Assembly (NCBI GenBank): GCA_964443875.1
Contig: CAYUET010000001.1
Coordinates: 186,001-250,000, forward strand
Reading direction: 5' to 3'
DNA: 64,000 nt
DNA from: CAYUET01 sp964443875
GTDB lineage: Bacteria; Auribacterota; JAFGBW01
The translations under genes and the position numbers were made by a program. Numbering within the stretch: the first letter of the stretch is position 1; each line of letters opens with the position of its first letter. This document shows, piece after piece, positions 26,826-35,355 of the stretch. The notes below the pieces were generated by a model, which did not search any database, had not been told where the DNA came from, and saw only the letters and a list, made by a program, of their open reading frames with translations.

Positions 26826-28550
26826 ATGCGTACTCAAAGAAACATTACAACGCCTTCCGGCTTCGCACAGAATATTCTCAAAGATTCCATCATTAATGTG
26901 CTGGGTGTTGTATACTCGGCTTTTAAAACCTCTGACGGAGGAGACCTTTATCTGACTGAATACGGAATAAAGTATTCAGAACATCTGGATCCTCTGAACT
27001 GGTATGAGAAAAACTGGTTTGAGGATAACAGACGGAGGCTTGATGGAACAAGCACAGTCTACTACATTCCCACAAGAACGATCAAAGATCAGTCCATTGA
27101 ACTTGTGGCCAAATATTCCAGAGTAGGAGAAGATGTTCCTTTAAATACCTTTACCATGAGTAAATTTCTGGCTTCAGATTTTAACAGCCCCTGGGAAGAA
27201 TTTTCTCTTGTTTTTGAAATGCGGGAAGGAAAATTCGGACCCAAAGAAAAAAAAATCATGACTCAGGAACCTTTAGGGATCTATATTCCTTCCGATGTCA
27301 TGCAATTATGGCAAAGCGGACGTTCAGAAAGTAAAATCCGAAAAATAAAAGCCTCTAATCCTGACATCGAATTAGATATTCTTCGTCAATATATGCTCTT
27401 ATACCGATGGATTCCCGGGAAAAATATTATCGAACTCTTTGAGGATGAAGACATCTCCTCGCAGGAAATGAAATACTTCTTAACAAATGTTCATAATAAG
27501 AGCATTCAGGATATGGAAGAAAAAGGGTATGAAATTCATGATATGAAACCTCAGCATATTGTCATTTCTTCTGCTCAGGTAAATACCCTCCCTCCTTTTA
27601 GCTCTCCCCGATTAAAAATGGAAAAGATCCTTAATTGGATGAGTCAGGGAGAGTATTCAATTATTGATTACGAACTCTTATACCGGACCGAAAAATATCA
27701 GGAAGAATTCAATTATCAAAGAAGACATCATTATCTCGATGATCAAAGGGATCGTTTTATTCCCCAGGAACTTCCCGATCATATCCAGTCCCTTGAGATT
27801 TTTGGAATTCCCTATGTTTATTCCATCGCAGAGAGTACAGGAGGTGAATTATGGGTGGTTGGAAAAAATCCCCGGCTTGTCGATTACTTTCTTCCTGAAC
27901 GATGGAGATCCACTCCAAAAGTAAAACTTTCAGAAAATAAAGAAATCTATCTGACACTTACCAAAGACAAAGTAAGTCTTGTATGGAAGGTATCCTGCGT
28001 AGGGGAAAAACCTGAAGGCGATAACCCTTTTATGCTGCAAAAAAGAAAACAGGGATATAACAGCCCTTTTGAAGAATTTGCAATCGCTCTGGAATTAAAC
28101 CGGCTCGGTATTCCGGTTGTTTATGTTCGTGCCATCTACCGCACAGGAACACGGCATCTTCTTGATTCTGACGCAGATTTCCGTAAATTTGAGTCCCATA
28201 AAAATATTATCGGAATAGATGGGGAACCGGTATTGAAAGAGAACCATCATTATATCACTATTCGGGGCTATTACAATGGTTCAGATGACTGGATGTCAAA
28301 AAAAGACGGCCAATATTTCACCCCTTATAATATGGACAAAGCCATTCAGTATCAACTTATCGGATTTCAACAGGCTGAAACTATTATGGAAAATACCATT
28401 CAAAAACTTAACAGTGTAGGCTATGACGGATCTCTCTTATCTTTCAATGATATTCTCATCAGTTTTGATCCTGACGGAAACCTTGTTGAAAATCCTGAGG
28501 GAGAATTAGAAGGACGTATCTGTAATTTCGATTTTATTATTAAAAACTAA
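26826..28550 (+). CDS. Tandem kinase-like protein of unknown function
   Basis: A 574-residue soluble protein that I cannot assign to a named family. It contains two diverged copies of one unit of about 250-290 residues. Copy A: VLGVVYSAFKTSDGGDLYL (25-43), VAKYSRVGED (94-103), FNSPWEEF (119-126), IHDMKPQHIVIS (237-248) and SIIDYELL (278-285). Copy B: IFGIPYVYSIAESTGGELWV (325-344), VWKVSCVGEK (386-395), YNSPFEEF (411-418), LLSFNDILIS (537-546) and RICNFDFI (564-571). In copy A, Lys96, Asp239/Lys241/His244 and Asp281 occupy places like the Lys, catalytic loop and metal-binding Asp of protein or small-molecule kinases; copy B lacks most of these. A kinase plus pseudokinase arrangement is my inference. 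No ribosome site is visible, and a weak -35/-10 pair (26791-26819) would give a nearly leaderless message. Confidence 0.75.
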   Translation: MRTQRNITTPSGFAQNILKDSIINVLGVVYSAFKTSDGGDLYLTEYGIKYSEHLDPLNWYEKNWFEDNRRRLDGTSTVYYIPTRTIKDQSIELVAKYSRVGEDVPLNTFTMSKFLASDFNSPWEEFSLVFEMREGKFGPKEKKIMTQEPLGIYIPSDVMQLWQSGRSESKIRKIKASNPDIELDILRQYMLLYRWIPGKNIIELFEDEDISSQEMKYFLTNVHNKSIQDMEEKGYEIHDMKPQHIVISSAQVNTLPPFSSPRLKMEKILNWMSQGEYSIIDYELLYRTEKYQEEFNYQRRHHYLDDQRDRFIPQELPDHIQSLEIFGIPYVYSIAESTGGELWVVGKNPRLVDYFLPERWRSTPKVKLSENKEIYLTLTKDKVSLVWKVSCVGEKPEGDNPFMLQKRKQGYNSPFEEFAIALELNRLGIPVVYVRAIYRTGTRHLLDSDADFRKFESHKNIIGIDGEPVLKENHHYITIRGYYNGSDDWMSKKDGQYFTPYNMDKAIQYQLIGFQQAETIMENTIQKLNSVGYDGSLLSFNDILISFDPDGNLVENPEGELEGRICNFDFIIKN

Positions 28551-28566
28551 TTTTTACAATCAGTTC

Positions 28567-28585
28567 CGCATAATATAATTATGCG
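28567..28585. repeat. Perfect palindrome, possible operator
   Basis: CGCATAAT (28567-28574) and ATTATGCG (28578-28585) flank ATA. It sits 34 bases upstream of a TTGACA box and 16 bases after the preceding stop. No T-tract follows, so an operator for the gene at 28695 is more likely than a terminator. Confidence 0.5.
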
Positions 28586-28618
28586 AATTTAAAATTAAAA
28601 ACAAAAACCACCCCCCCC

Positions 28619-28648
28619 TTGACAGATAGTATATACATCAAGTAGACT
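28619..28648 (+). promoter_or_regulatory. Predicted sigma-70 promoter of the NadD-like gene
   Basis: Consensus TTGACA (28619-28624) after a run of nine C residues, an 18-base spacer and TAGACT (28643-28648, four of six). Transcription would start near 28655, about 40 bases before the ATG at 28695. Confidence 0.55.
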
Positions 28649-28694
28649 TATACCATAATTTATTAATTTAAACTCTCATTATGCAAAGCTGTTA

Positions 28695-29804
28695 ATGTTT
28701 AAAAAAATATTATTTATATTATTTTTAGTTTTTTCAGGCAATATATTTGCCTCTAATAATGTATTCCTATTAAACACTTTAGCACCTTCTTCTGAGTTAG
28801 TAAAAGATGATTCTTCAGAATCATCCCTGACCCTTTTCGAGCAAAGATTAAGAGGTGAAGATATGGACGCAATTGAAAATAATGTCCTTGCTTCTTATGA
28901 ATCACTCGATGATATTGAAGAATTTGATTATTTAGACTCTCTGAGAAAATCCCTGAAAAATCACAGACCTGAAATTTTGGAATTACTTGCTCAAATACGA
29001 AAACAGTTTATTTCAAAAAACAAAATTAATCCTTGGTTAAATTTTAAAATTTATAATACCGATGATAAACATTATAATAGCTATAATAGACATACAACGC
29101 TTGAATTAAATAAAAATCTTCCGGCAAATAAAGTATTAAAAGTCGGAATTATCAGCGGCACTTTTGATCCTTTTCATATTGGGCATCTTTTGATGGGGCT
29201 AAACCATTTGGCCAATGGAACCAGTGATTTTGTCGTTTATCTCCCCAATGCTGATGCGTGGATTAATAGAGATCCAGCAAAACCCAATAAAAGTAATTAT
29301 AACTGGCGATTCAAAACCGTAATGGATGGCGGAGTTGAAGATATGTTTCCCCTCCTTCGGGTTTCTTCTTTCAGAAGACATGGTGAAGACCTGATATTAA
29401 ATAATCAGGAATTAATCGATCAACTGGACAAAATAGAATTTAACGTCATCATAGGATCTGATATTTTAAAGAAACCCAATATGGTAAACAAGCTTAAATC
29501 CGATTATAAAACTCTTCAACAAATGGGTAATCATCCAGGTAAAATAAATTTCACCTTTCACATTATTCAAAGAAAAAATTCAATATTAAATGAAACAGAG
29601 ATTGCTGAAATTAGAAAAGAACTCTCTTTTCCTATTATTATTGAATCCTCTGTTTCGGATGCTTCCACGACAGCTTCTTCTTCCCAACTCAAAGAAGGGC
29701 TTATCGATAACTTTTCAAATCTCTACCCTTCCAGCCTCAATCTTTTGGGGGCCTATATCCGTTATAATGTATTTACCCCAAACAGAACGGGTAATTCTGC
29801 TTAA
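28695..29804 (+). CDS. Exported NadD/CoaD-superfamily nucleotidyltransferase-like protein
   Basis: A 369-residue protein with a clear secretion signal (basic start MFKK, hydrophobic core ILFILFLVFS, cleavage likely after NIFA at residue 19) followed by an acidic, helical 120-residue region. Residues 148-360 match the HxGH nucleotidyltransferase fold: GTFDPFHIGH at 155-164, FVVYLPNADAWINRD (about 195), FNVIIGSDIL (about 250) and an ending ASSSQLKEGL to LLGAYIRYNVF that parallels the ISSTxIR and final helix of NadD. NadD normally works in the cytoplasm on nicotinate mononucleotide with ATP. An exported copy is unexpected; either the substrate is different, or the hydrophobic N terminus is only a membrane anchor. 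It is AT-richer than its neighbours and monocistronic, so acquisition by transfer is possible. Confidence 0.8.
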   Translation: MFKKILFILFLVFSGNIFASNNVFLLNTLAPSSELVKDDSSESSLTLFEQRLRGEDMDAIENNVLASYESLDDIEEFDYLDSLRKSLKNHRPEILELLAQIRKQFISKNKINPWLNFKIYNTDDKHYNSYNRHTTLELNKNLPANKVLKVGIISGTFDPFHIGHLLMGLNHLANGTSDFVVYLPNADAWINRDPAKPNKSNYNWRFKTVMDGGVEDMFPLLRVSSFRRHGEDLILNNQELIDQLDKIEFNVIIGSDILKKPNMVNKLKSDYKTLQQMGNHPGKINFTFHIIQRKNSILNETEIAEIRKELSFPIIIESSVSDASTTASSSQLKEGLIDNFSNLYPSSLNLLGAYIRYNVFTPNRTGNSA

Positions 29805-29830
29805 CCATTTCATACCCGTTTTTCTTTTTT
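29786..29830 (+). terminator. Rho-independent terminator overlapping the end of the NadD-like gene
   Basis: AACGGGTA (29786-29793) pairs with TACCCGTT (29813-29820), with a 19-base loop that contains the stop codon, then TTTCTTTTTT. The stem starts inside the last codons of the gene. Confidence 0.72.
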
Positions 29831-29908
29831 CTGCAACAAAGTTCCTTTTACACAAGATCAAAAACATTCCCATTGTAATCAGCCAATGATTTTGTTTTAA
29901 TACAAAAT

Positions 29909-30676
29909 ATGAAACTTGCCCTCATTCAATTCAATAGTGAATGGGATTCTAAAAACAACAACCTGCAAAGAGCTGTTTATTTTGTTAAAAAAGCAGCTTT
30001 TGAAAAATGCGATGTGGTTGTTTTCCCTGAGATGTTTAACACTGGTTTTTCCATGAATATTGCTTCCATTGCAGAAGAAAAAAATGGGGAAACCTACCAG
30101 TTTCTTTCCAACCTGGCAAAATGCAACAACATCCATATTATTGCAGGTTTAGCCTGTTTCACCTCCTTCCGGAAAAAGGGGCAGAATATGGCGATGATTT
30201 TTGACCGTAAAGGGGATTTAATCGCCAAATATGTAAAACTCCACCCTTTCTGCTTTACCCATGAGGATGATTTTTTTGTTGCCGGTAACAATATTGTTCA
30301 TTTTAAAATTCTGGGTATGCCCTCTAGTATTTTTATATGTTATGACTTAAGATTTCCGGAAGTATTCAGAAATGTGGCCAAATCCATCCAGACTGTCTTT
30401 GTCATTGCGAACTGGCCGGATGACCGGATTGAACACTGGACATCTCTTTTAAAAGCCCGAGCCATAGAAAACCAATGCTATATTATCGGCGTTAATCGTA
30501 CAGGTAAAGATGGCAACGGCCTGACTTATTCAGGCCATTCCCAGGTTTTTGACCCCTGGGGAAGAAAGTTATGTAATGAAAATAATGAGAACGAATTCCT
30601 TACTTGTGAAATCAACCCTGAATTGGTAACTTCCATAAGAAATGATTATCCCTTTTTACAGGATATGCGTTTTTGA
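29909..30676 (+). CDS. Carbon-nitrogen hydrolase, omega-amidase (YafV)-like
   Basis: A 255-residue cytoplasmic enzyme of the nitrilase superfamily. The Glu-Lys-Cys triad is visible: FPEMFNTGF (Glu near 44), YVKLHPF (Lys near 110) and FICYDLRFPEVFR (Cys near 143). The motif pattern and length match YafV/omega-amidase proteins, which hydrolyse alpha-ketoglutaramate or alpha-ketosuccinamate formed by transaminases; other amide or nitrile substrates cannot be excluded. It starts 105 bases after the NadD-like stop, beyond a terminator. The small membrane protein gene begins three bases after its stop. Confidence 0.9.
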   Translation: MKLALIQFNSEWDSKNNNLQRAVYFVKKAAFEKCDVVVFPEMFNTGFSMNIASIAEEKNGETYQFLSNLAKCNNIHIIAGLACFTSFRKKGQNMAMIFDRKGDLIAKYVKLHPFCFTHEDDFFVAGNNIVHFKILGMPSSIFICYDLRFPEVFRNVAKSIQTVFVIANWPDDRIEHWTSLLKARAIENQCYIIGVNRTGKDGNGLTYSGHSQVFDPWGRKLCNENNENEFLTCEINPELVTSIRNDYPFLQDMRF

Positions 30677-30679
30677 TTT

Positions 30680-30895
30680 ATGAATAATTTTTCAAATAAT
30701 GAAATTTTAAACTTTTCCATCAAAAAAACTCATGCTGGCTATATCACTCTTTTCTGTATCATTGCCCTGATTCTTTGGACTCATACCCTTTTTTTCTTTA
30801 TGGCTTTACTTTTTATCTACCTGCTGACGTATTTTACTGTAAATGGCATTCATAAAAAATTCCCGGATATCTCCAGAGCTAAAAAAAATGCCTAA
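30680..30895 (+). CDS. Small two-helix membrane protein
   Basis: A 71-residue protein with two hydrophobic helices (about residues 20-35, YITLFCIIALILWTH, and 36-52, LFFFMALLFIYLLTYF) and a basic C-terminal tail (KKFPDISRAKKNA). No family is recognised. It starts three bases after the amidase stop and its last codons overlap the start of the methyltransferase-like gene, so it is coupled to both. Small hydrophobic proteins of this kind often modify or anchor a partner; here the partner is unknown. Confidence 0.7.
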   Translation: MNNFSNNEILNFSIKKTHAGYITLFCIIALILWTHTLFFFMALLFIYLLTYFTVNGIHKKFPDISRAKKNA

Positions 30896-31661
30896 AAAAA
30901 ATGTAGAAGTCCCTCAGACTAAAAATCTGGGGCGAGAAACTCTGAAACGTCACACCTCCCGCTGCCGTCTGATCGGCTTACTCTGGGATAAGAATGGAAA
31001 ACGCAGACTGCCTTCTGAAAAAAAACTTATTGAAGCAATCCATGCCTGTGATTCCAGAGATCTGTGGTGGATTTGCGAAATGAATAATATAAGCCCTCTT
31101 TACCTCCTTCCAACAAAAGAATGGATTTCATTTCTAAGTAAATTTTTATTCAGACTGAAAGTAAAAAAAATTCTGGAAATCGGTGCAGGTGATGGTTTTC
31201 TATCAGAATCTCTCTCAAAAAAACTTTTTCATGCGGAGATAAATGCCACAGACAACAAAAGCTGGGAAAAGCCTGAAACAAGGATGAATTCAGAAGATCG
31301 ACGTTTATATGAAGGTTTGAAGATTTCAGGTTTAAAACCGGGAAATCTCGTAAAAAAAATGAATGTTCAGGCTGCAATAAAACAATATCGCCCGGATATC
31401 GTGCTTGTGAGCTGGCCTCCACCGGGACTCATGGTTGAAAAAGCAATCAAATCAGATGTGAACTACGTTCTGGAAATCAGCGTTGACGGTAATTACTGCG
31501 GAAATGGACCCTATACAAGACGTTTCACCAATGAAATCCTGGATGGCCCCCTTGAAAGCCATGCACTCTGCAGGCTGGATAATCACCCTGAAATAAAACG
31601 TCACACAAGAGTCATTCTTTATTACGGGAAAAAGCATCCTGATTTCTACGAAGCCCGCTGA
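30888..31661 (+). CDS. SAM-dependent methyltransferase-like protein
   Basis: A 257-residue soluble protein. VKKILEIGAGDGFLSESL (about residues 105-122) is a class I S-adenosylmethionine-binding motif (hh-E-h-GxGxG), and PDIVLVSWPPPGLM near 180 may correspond to motif IV with a PP sequence close to the N/D-PP-Y family signature. The N terminus is very basic (KKNVEVPQTKNLGRETLKRH), suggesting nucleic-acid binding. I place the start at the ATG at 30888, overlapping the preceding gene by eight bases; an earlier in-frame ATG at 30843 would extend it by 15 residues inside that gene. Substrate unknown; DNA, RNA or protein are all possible. Confidence 0.72.
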   Translation: MPKKNVEVPQTKNLGRETLKRHTSRCRLIGLLWDKNGKRRLPSEKKLIEAIHACDSRDLWWICEMNNISPLYLLPTKEWISFLSKFLFRLKVKKILEIGAGDGFLSESLSKKLFHAEINATDNKSWEKPETRMNSEDRRLYEGLKISGLKPGNLVKKMNVQAAIKQYRPDIVLVSWPPPGLMVEKAIKSDVNYVLEISVDGNYCGNGPYTRRFTNEILDGPLESHALCRLDNHPEIKRHTRVILYYGKKHPDFYEAR

Positions 31662-31721
31662 AATCCATAGGATAGGCACCAGATAAAGTCATTACTAAAA
31701 AAACCAATGAAGGCATTGTCT

Positions 31722-32441
31722 TTATTTTGTATTTTTTTCTTTGAATTTTTCATTCAGCAAATCTTCAAAAGAAAGATCTGTTAATTTCTGAATCCTGGAA
31801 AAAAGGTAGTACAATATACCCATCAGAATAATCATGGAAGGCAAAGCAATCACCGGATAGCTTAAGGCAGTCATTTTACCTAATTCCTCATTAAATGCGA
31901 CGGTCCCTGGCATGCTCTTAACAAGCAATTTAGCGAGAAAATAATTCAAAAAAGAAGAAATAAAAAAAGAACAGGCAAGAAGAAAAGAGCTTGTAATCAA
32001 AAGGCTGTTCATTTGAGGCTTTGCCCCTTTAGTTTCGAGTATTTTATCGATTTTTTTCAAATTTAAAAGCTGGTCATTGTAAATCATCTTATGAACAATA
32101 GGATAAGGCGTTTTTAATGAAATAAGAATTGCAAGCCCAATAATAAAAGGAATTGTTGCTTCCTTGATCGCTACCCATTCCGGAGGAAATCTTAACAGTC
32201 CTATTCCCCCGGTCAGAAGAACACTGATAAATCCTAAAATTGAAATGAAGCTTTTTTTATGATATATAAAAAACTCATATAATCCAAAACAAAAAGGGAA
32301 GGATATAGCCAGAAGAAAACCATTTACAGGACCTAAATATTGTTCAGAAGAAAATTTGGATAAAATAATTGCAGGTAATATAATATTAAGAAGAAGACTT
32401 AAAAAAACATTTTCCTGATTCGCTTCATTTGATTTACTCAT
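31722..32441 (-). CDS. VC0807-family integral membrane protein
   Basis: A 239-residue polytopic protein with about six hydrophobic helices. Segments LLLNIILPAIILSKFSSEQYLG (about 13-34), GFISVLLTGGIGLLRFPPEWVAIKEATIPF (region about 75-105) are typical of the VC0807 family of uncharacterised membrane proteins, often mis-labelled as transporters. Its function is not known. It is the only gene read leftward between two plus-strand genes, convergent with the methyltransferase-like gene and divergent from the SDR. No co-transcribed partner is evident. Confidence 0.8.
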   Translation of the reverse strand: MSKSNEANQENVFLSLLLNIILPAIILSKFSSEQYLGPVNGFLLAISFPFCFGLYEFFIYHKKSFISILGFISVLLTGGIGLLRFPPEWVAIKEATIPFIIGLAILISLKTPYPIVHKMIYNDQLLNLKKIDKILETKGAKPQMNSLLITSSFLLACSFFISSFLNYFLAKLLVKSMPGTVAFNEELGKMTALSYPVIALPSMIILMGILYYLFSRIQKLTDLSFEDLLNEKFKEKNTK

Positions 32442-32586
32442 TACTTTTATCTACTTAAGGTAATCCTTTTCGTCAACACCTAAATAACATTCATCTTCAG
32501 AGGCCGTTATTCTTTTCAATTCTTTCAAAATTTAAATAATTATTACTTCAAAAATTTTCTTTTAAAGTGTATCTTTTTTTTAACAG

Positions 32587-32622
32587 AGGTGTGATAATCA
32601 CCTTAGTTTCGGTTTTTAACCG
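32587..32622. repeat. Two short inverted repeats in a divergent promoter region
   Basis: AGGTG/CACCT (32587-32591 and 32599-32603) and CGGTT/AACCG (32610-32614 and 32618-32622) occupy the middle of the 263-base divergent spacer. A TGTGATAAT extended -10-like sequence at 32590-32598 overlaps the first. They could be operators for either neighbour. Confidence 0.35.
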
Positions 32623-32704
32623 GAAAGATCAGACCTTATAAGCCGTTTAATAAATCACGAAGCACACTTAACCTCTTCTTCAAACCAAAGCATTTAAGGA
32701 TATT

Positions 32705-33463
32705 ATGATGGATAAAAAAATTATTATAATCACAGGTGTTTCCCGAGGTCTTGGAAAAGCTGTTGCTTTACAATTTCTTAGAGAAGGCCATACTGTAGTG
32801 GGTTTTTCGAGAAACAGACCTGACTATGACATTTCCCACTGGGTGGGTGGTGATATTACCGACCGTTTTTCGAGGGCAACCCTTCTGCATGAATGCATTG
32901 AAAAATTCGGCAGGGCGGATATTCTGATTAATAACGTAGGACGCGGGCATTATGAAACTTGGGATAAAACAGCTCTGGATGACGTAACTGAATTGTTTAA
33001 TGTCAATTTTATCTCCATGATAGCCATGACCCAATTATTCATTCCTGAACTGGTCAAAACAAAAGGTATGATTATCAATATTTCATCCATAGCCGGAAAA
33101 ATAGCAGTTCCGTGCATGGGGCTTTATTGCGCCACAAAATACGCAGTCAATGCGTTTTCCGACTCTTTGCGTATGGAACTTAAGCCTCAGGGAGTAAAAG
33201 TGCTCAATGTCGTGGTAGGCCGTATTAACACAGGCTTTTCCACCCGTGCCCTCGGAGACAGAAAGCCTCCTGTCACCCCCGGAGCCGGCAATCCGGAAAT
33301 TTTGGCGGAAAAAGTTTACAAGGCCTGTATCAGGCAAAAAAAAGAAATCATCTACCCGGGCTGGTATGTTATGTTTATGGCCTTCATAAAGCTTTTTCCT
33401 TCAATTTATGAATATGCCAATATTAAAAAATGGAAACTTGATCAATTAAAAGTGAATGCCTGA
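32705..33463 (+). CDS. Short-chain dehydrogenase/reductase
   Basis: A 252-residue classical SDR. The cofactor loop TGVSRGLGKAV (about residues 10-20) and the NNVGRG motif (about 83) define the Rossmann fold, and the catalytic set is present as NISSIAGK (Ser, about 125) and YCATK (Tyr-x-x-x-Lys, about 140). It should reduce or oxidise a small alcohol or carbonyl with NAD(P)H; the substrate is not predictable. The C terminus has a hydrophobic stretch (YVMFMAFIKLFPSIYEYA, about 222-240) that may associate with the membrane, as seen in some lipid-active SDRs. It starts at ATG 32705 after AAGGA; the second ATG three bases on is an equal alternative. Confidence 0.93.
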   Translation: MMDKKIIIITGVSRGLGKAVALQFLREGHTVVGFSRNRPDYDISHWVGGDITDRFSRATLLHECIEKFGRADILINNVGRGHYETWDKTALDDVTELFNVNFISMIAMTQLFIPELVKTKGMIINISSIAGKIAVPCMGLYCATKYAVNAFSDSLRMELKPQGVKVLNVVVGRINTGFSTRALGDRKPPVTPGAGNPEILAEKVYKACIRQKKEIIYPGWYVMFMAFIKLFPSIYEYANIKKWKLDQLKVNA

Positions 33464-33522
33464 TTTCATAAAATCCCATCTTTATTTTCCGAATCAAAAT
33501 TGATCAACAACAATGAGAGAAT

Positions 33523-34437
33523 TTATTTTTCCATCAGGGCTTCAACAAACTGTTTTGGAGAAAAGGGAATGAAATCTTCAACTCCCTCCCCTACGCCGAT
33601 AAATTTTACAGGAACATGCAGCTCTTTTTCAACAGTAACGACAATACCGCCCTTGGCCGTACCATCCAGTTTTGTAATAATCAGCCCGTCAAGACCCACG
33701 GCTTCCTTAAATGTTTTAGCCTGAATAAAACTGTTCTGCCCGGAATTTCCGTCTAAAACCTGTAATATTTCAAGAGAGCCGTTTCCTGTTTTATTCTTGA
33801 TAACACGAACAACCTTTTTCAATTCTTCCATCAGAGCAGACTGATTATGAATCCTGCCTGCCGTGTCAATCAGCAGATAATCAACCCCCCTTGCATTGGC
33901 CGCCTCACAGGCATCATGGGCAACTGCTCCGGGGTCAGCCCCCATTTTATGTTTAACAATTTCAATACCAAGCCTGTCAGCCCAGATGGTTAACTGGTCT
34001 ACGGCTGCGGCTCTGAAAGTATCCCCTGCCGCGAGCAGTACTTTTTTCCCATCTGCTTTTAAATTGGCGGCCAGTTTGGCAATGGAGGTGGTCTTACCTG
34101 AACCATTGATCCCGATAAACAGAATGATTTTAGGTTTCTGGCCGACAGGAATAGTCCGTGCAACAGTTAAAAACTGATTTAAAAGCTCTTTTTTAATAAA
34201 TTCACGGATTTCATCTGAAGACTTATAACTGACCTGATCTTTGATTTTTTCTATCAGGAAAAGCGAAAAATCCACGCCTAAATCCGCTTCAATAAATACC
34301 CTTTCAAGCAATTCGAGCTCTTCTTCAAAAGATTTTTTTCTGTCAGATGAAAAAAGACTGACAAATCCAGTCTTAAGCAGAGAAGTGGTTTTATTCAATC
34401 CTTTCCTGATAAAACCGAAATAACTTTTATTTTCCAT
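33523..34437 (-). CDS. ftsY: Signal recognition particle receptor FtsY
   Basis: A 304-residue SRP GTPase that docks ribosome-SRP complexes at the membrane for co-translational insertion. The NG domain is complete: FIGINGSGKTTSIAKL (P loop), DTFRAAAVDQL, DTAGR, TKLDGTAKGG and a C-terminal GVGEGVEDFIPF. The acidic A domain of E. coli FtsY is missing; only about 20 residues precede the N domain, as in many short FtsY proteins. It is the last gene of the ribBA-ribH-nusB-ftsY group, three bases after nusB. Confidence 0.96.
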   Translation of the reverse strand: MENKSYFGFIRKGLNKTTSLLKTGFVSLFSSDRKKSFEEELELLERVFIEADLGVDFSLFLIEKIKDQVSYKSSDEIREFIKKELLNQFLTVARTIPVGQKPKIILFIGINGSGKTTSIAKLAANLKADGKKVLLAAGDTFRAAAVDQLTIWADRLGIEIVKHKMGADPGAVAHDACEAANARGVDYLLIDTAGRIHNQSALMEELKKVVRVIKNKTGNGSLEILQVLDGNSGQNSFIQAKTFKEAVGLDGLIITKLDGTAKGGIVVTVEKELHVPVKFIGVGEGVEDFIPFSPKQFVEALMEK

Positions 34438-34440
34438 AGT

Positions 34441-34860
34441 CTAGGATTTTTTTTTATTCTGTAATTTGACTTTATTGAAACGGTCGAGAATACCATTGAT
34501 GAATTTTCCTGATTTATCCGTAGAATATTTTTTTGAAAGATCAATGGCCTCATCAATGGATACAGCCGGAGGAATATCTTTTTCATACAACATTTCATAT
34601 AAAGCCATCCGAATAATGATACCGTCAATTAAAGCGATACGGCTTAAAGACCAGTTTTCAGACAATTCTGTAATAATGGATTCCAGTTCTTTTTTATGTT
34701 CAAGACAGCCGTTAACCAGGGTTAAGGCATATTCACGGTAATTTTCAGGAGTTCTGATAAAAATGGAATCATTAAACACATCCTCCGTAGGCTGAGGATT
34801 GGTATGAAAGCTGTATAAAATCTGAATGGCTACCTCACGGGATTTTCTTCTGTTTTTCAT
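34441..34860 (-). CDS. nusB: Transcription antitermination factor NusB
   Basis: A 139-residue all-helical RNA-binding protein that, with NusE (S10), binds boxA to support rRNA antitermination. It opens KNRRKSREVAIQILYSFH, a canonical Arg-rich first helix, and contains LIDGIIIRMALYEMLYEKDIPPAVSIDEAI region (about 75-105) plus KYSTDKSGKFINGILDR near 112-128. Length is standard. It lies six bases after ribH and three before ftsY; a ribH-nusB pair is a very common gene order. Confidence 0.96.
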   Translation of the reverse strand: MKNRRKSREVAIQILYSFHTNPQPTEDVFNDSIFIRTPENYREYALTLVNGCLEHKKELESIITELSENWSLSRIALIDGIIIRMALYEMLYEKDIPPAVSIDEAIDLSKKYSTDKSGKFINGILDRFNKVKLQNKKKS

Positions 34861-34866
34861 AATGTT

Positions 34867-35355
34867 CTAAACCCCTGCTTCTTTTTTAATCTTGATCATA
34901 TCCAACACGGCCCGTGCAGCGTCGATACCTTTATTCCCATATTCTCCGCCTGCTCTTTCAAAAGCCTGGGCTTCGGTCTGGCAGGTCAGAATTCCATAGG
35001 AAACAGGAATGGAATATTTAAGATTACAGTCCATAATTCCCCTTGCCGATTCCGTACAGACATAATCAAAGTGGCGGGTTCCGCCCTGAATTACAGCTCC
35101 CAGGGTAGCAATCCCGTCCATTTTTCCGGCTTTGCAGATCCAGGCGCATAAACCGGGTATTTCAAAGGCGCCAGGAACCTTATGAATATGGATCCGATTA
35201 TGGGTCATCCCGCATTGTTTTAATAACTGCAGGGCCCCTTCCAGAAGAAGGTCCGTCACAGAAGAATTAAACTGGGAGACAACAATTGCAATATGAACCC
35301 TGTCAATGAAGGAGGAATAATCTTTTTCTTCCAGTACTGTTTTTGATTTTGCCAT
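34867..35355 (-). CDS. ribH: 6,7-dimethyl-8-ribityllumazine synthase
   Basis: A 162-residue enzyme that condenses the pyrimidine product of RibD with 3,4-dihydroxybutanone 4-phosphate. Family segments are VVSQFNSSVTDLLLEGAL (substrate pocket), VPGAFEIPG (about 58), GAVIQGGTRHFDYVC (the His-containing catalytic loop, about 88-102) and GILTCQTEAQAFERAG. It typically forms a 60-mer or pentamer. Its first base overlaps the last base of ribBA, so the two are coupled. Confidence 0.97.
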   Translation of the reverse strand: MAKSKTVLEEKDYSSFIDRVHIAIVVSQFNSSVTDLLLEGALQLLKQCGMTHNRIHIHKVPGAFEIPGLCAWICKAGKMDGIATLGAVIQGGTRHFDYVCTESARGIMDCNLKYSIPVSYGILTCQTEAQAFERAGGEYGNKGIDAARAVLDMIKIKKEAGV

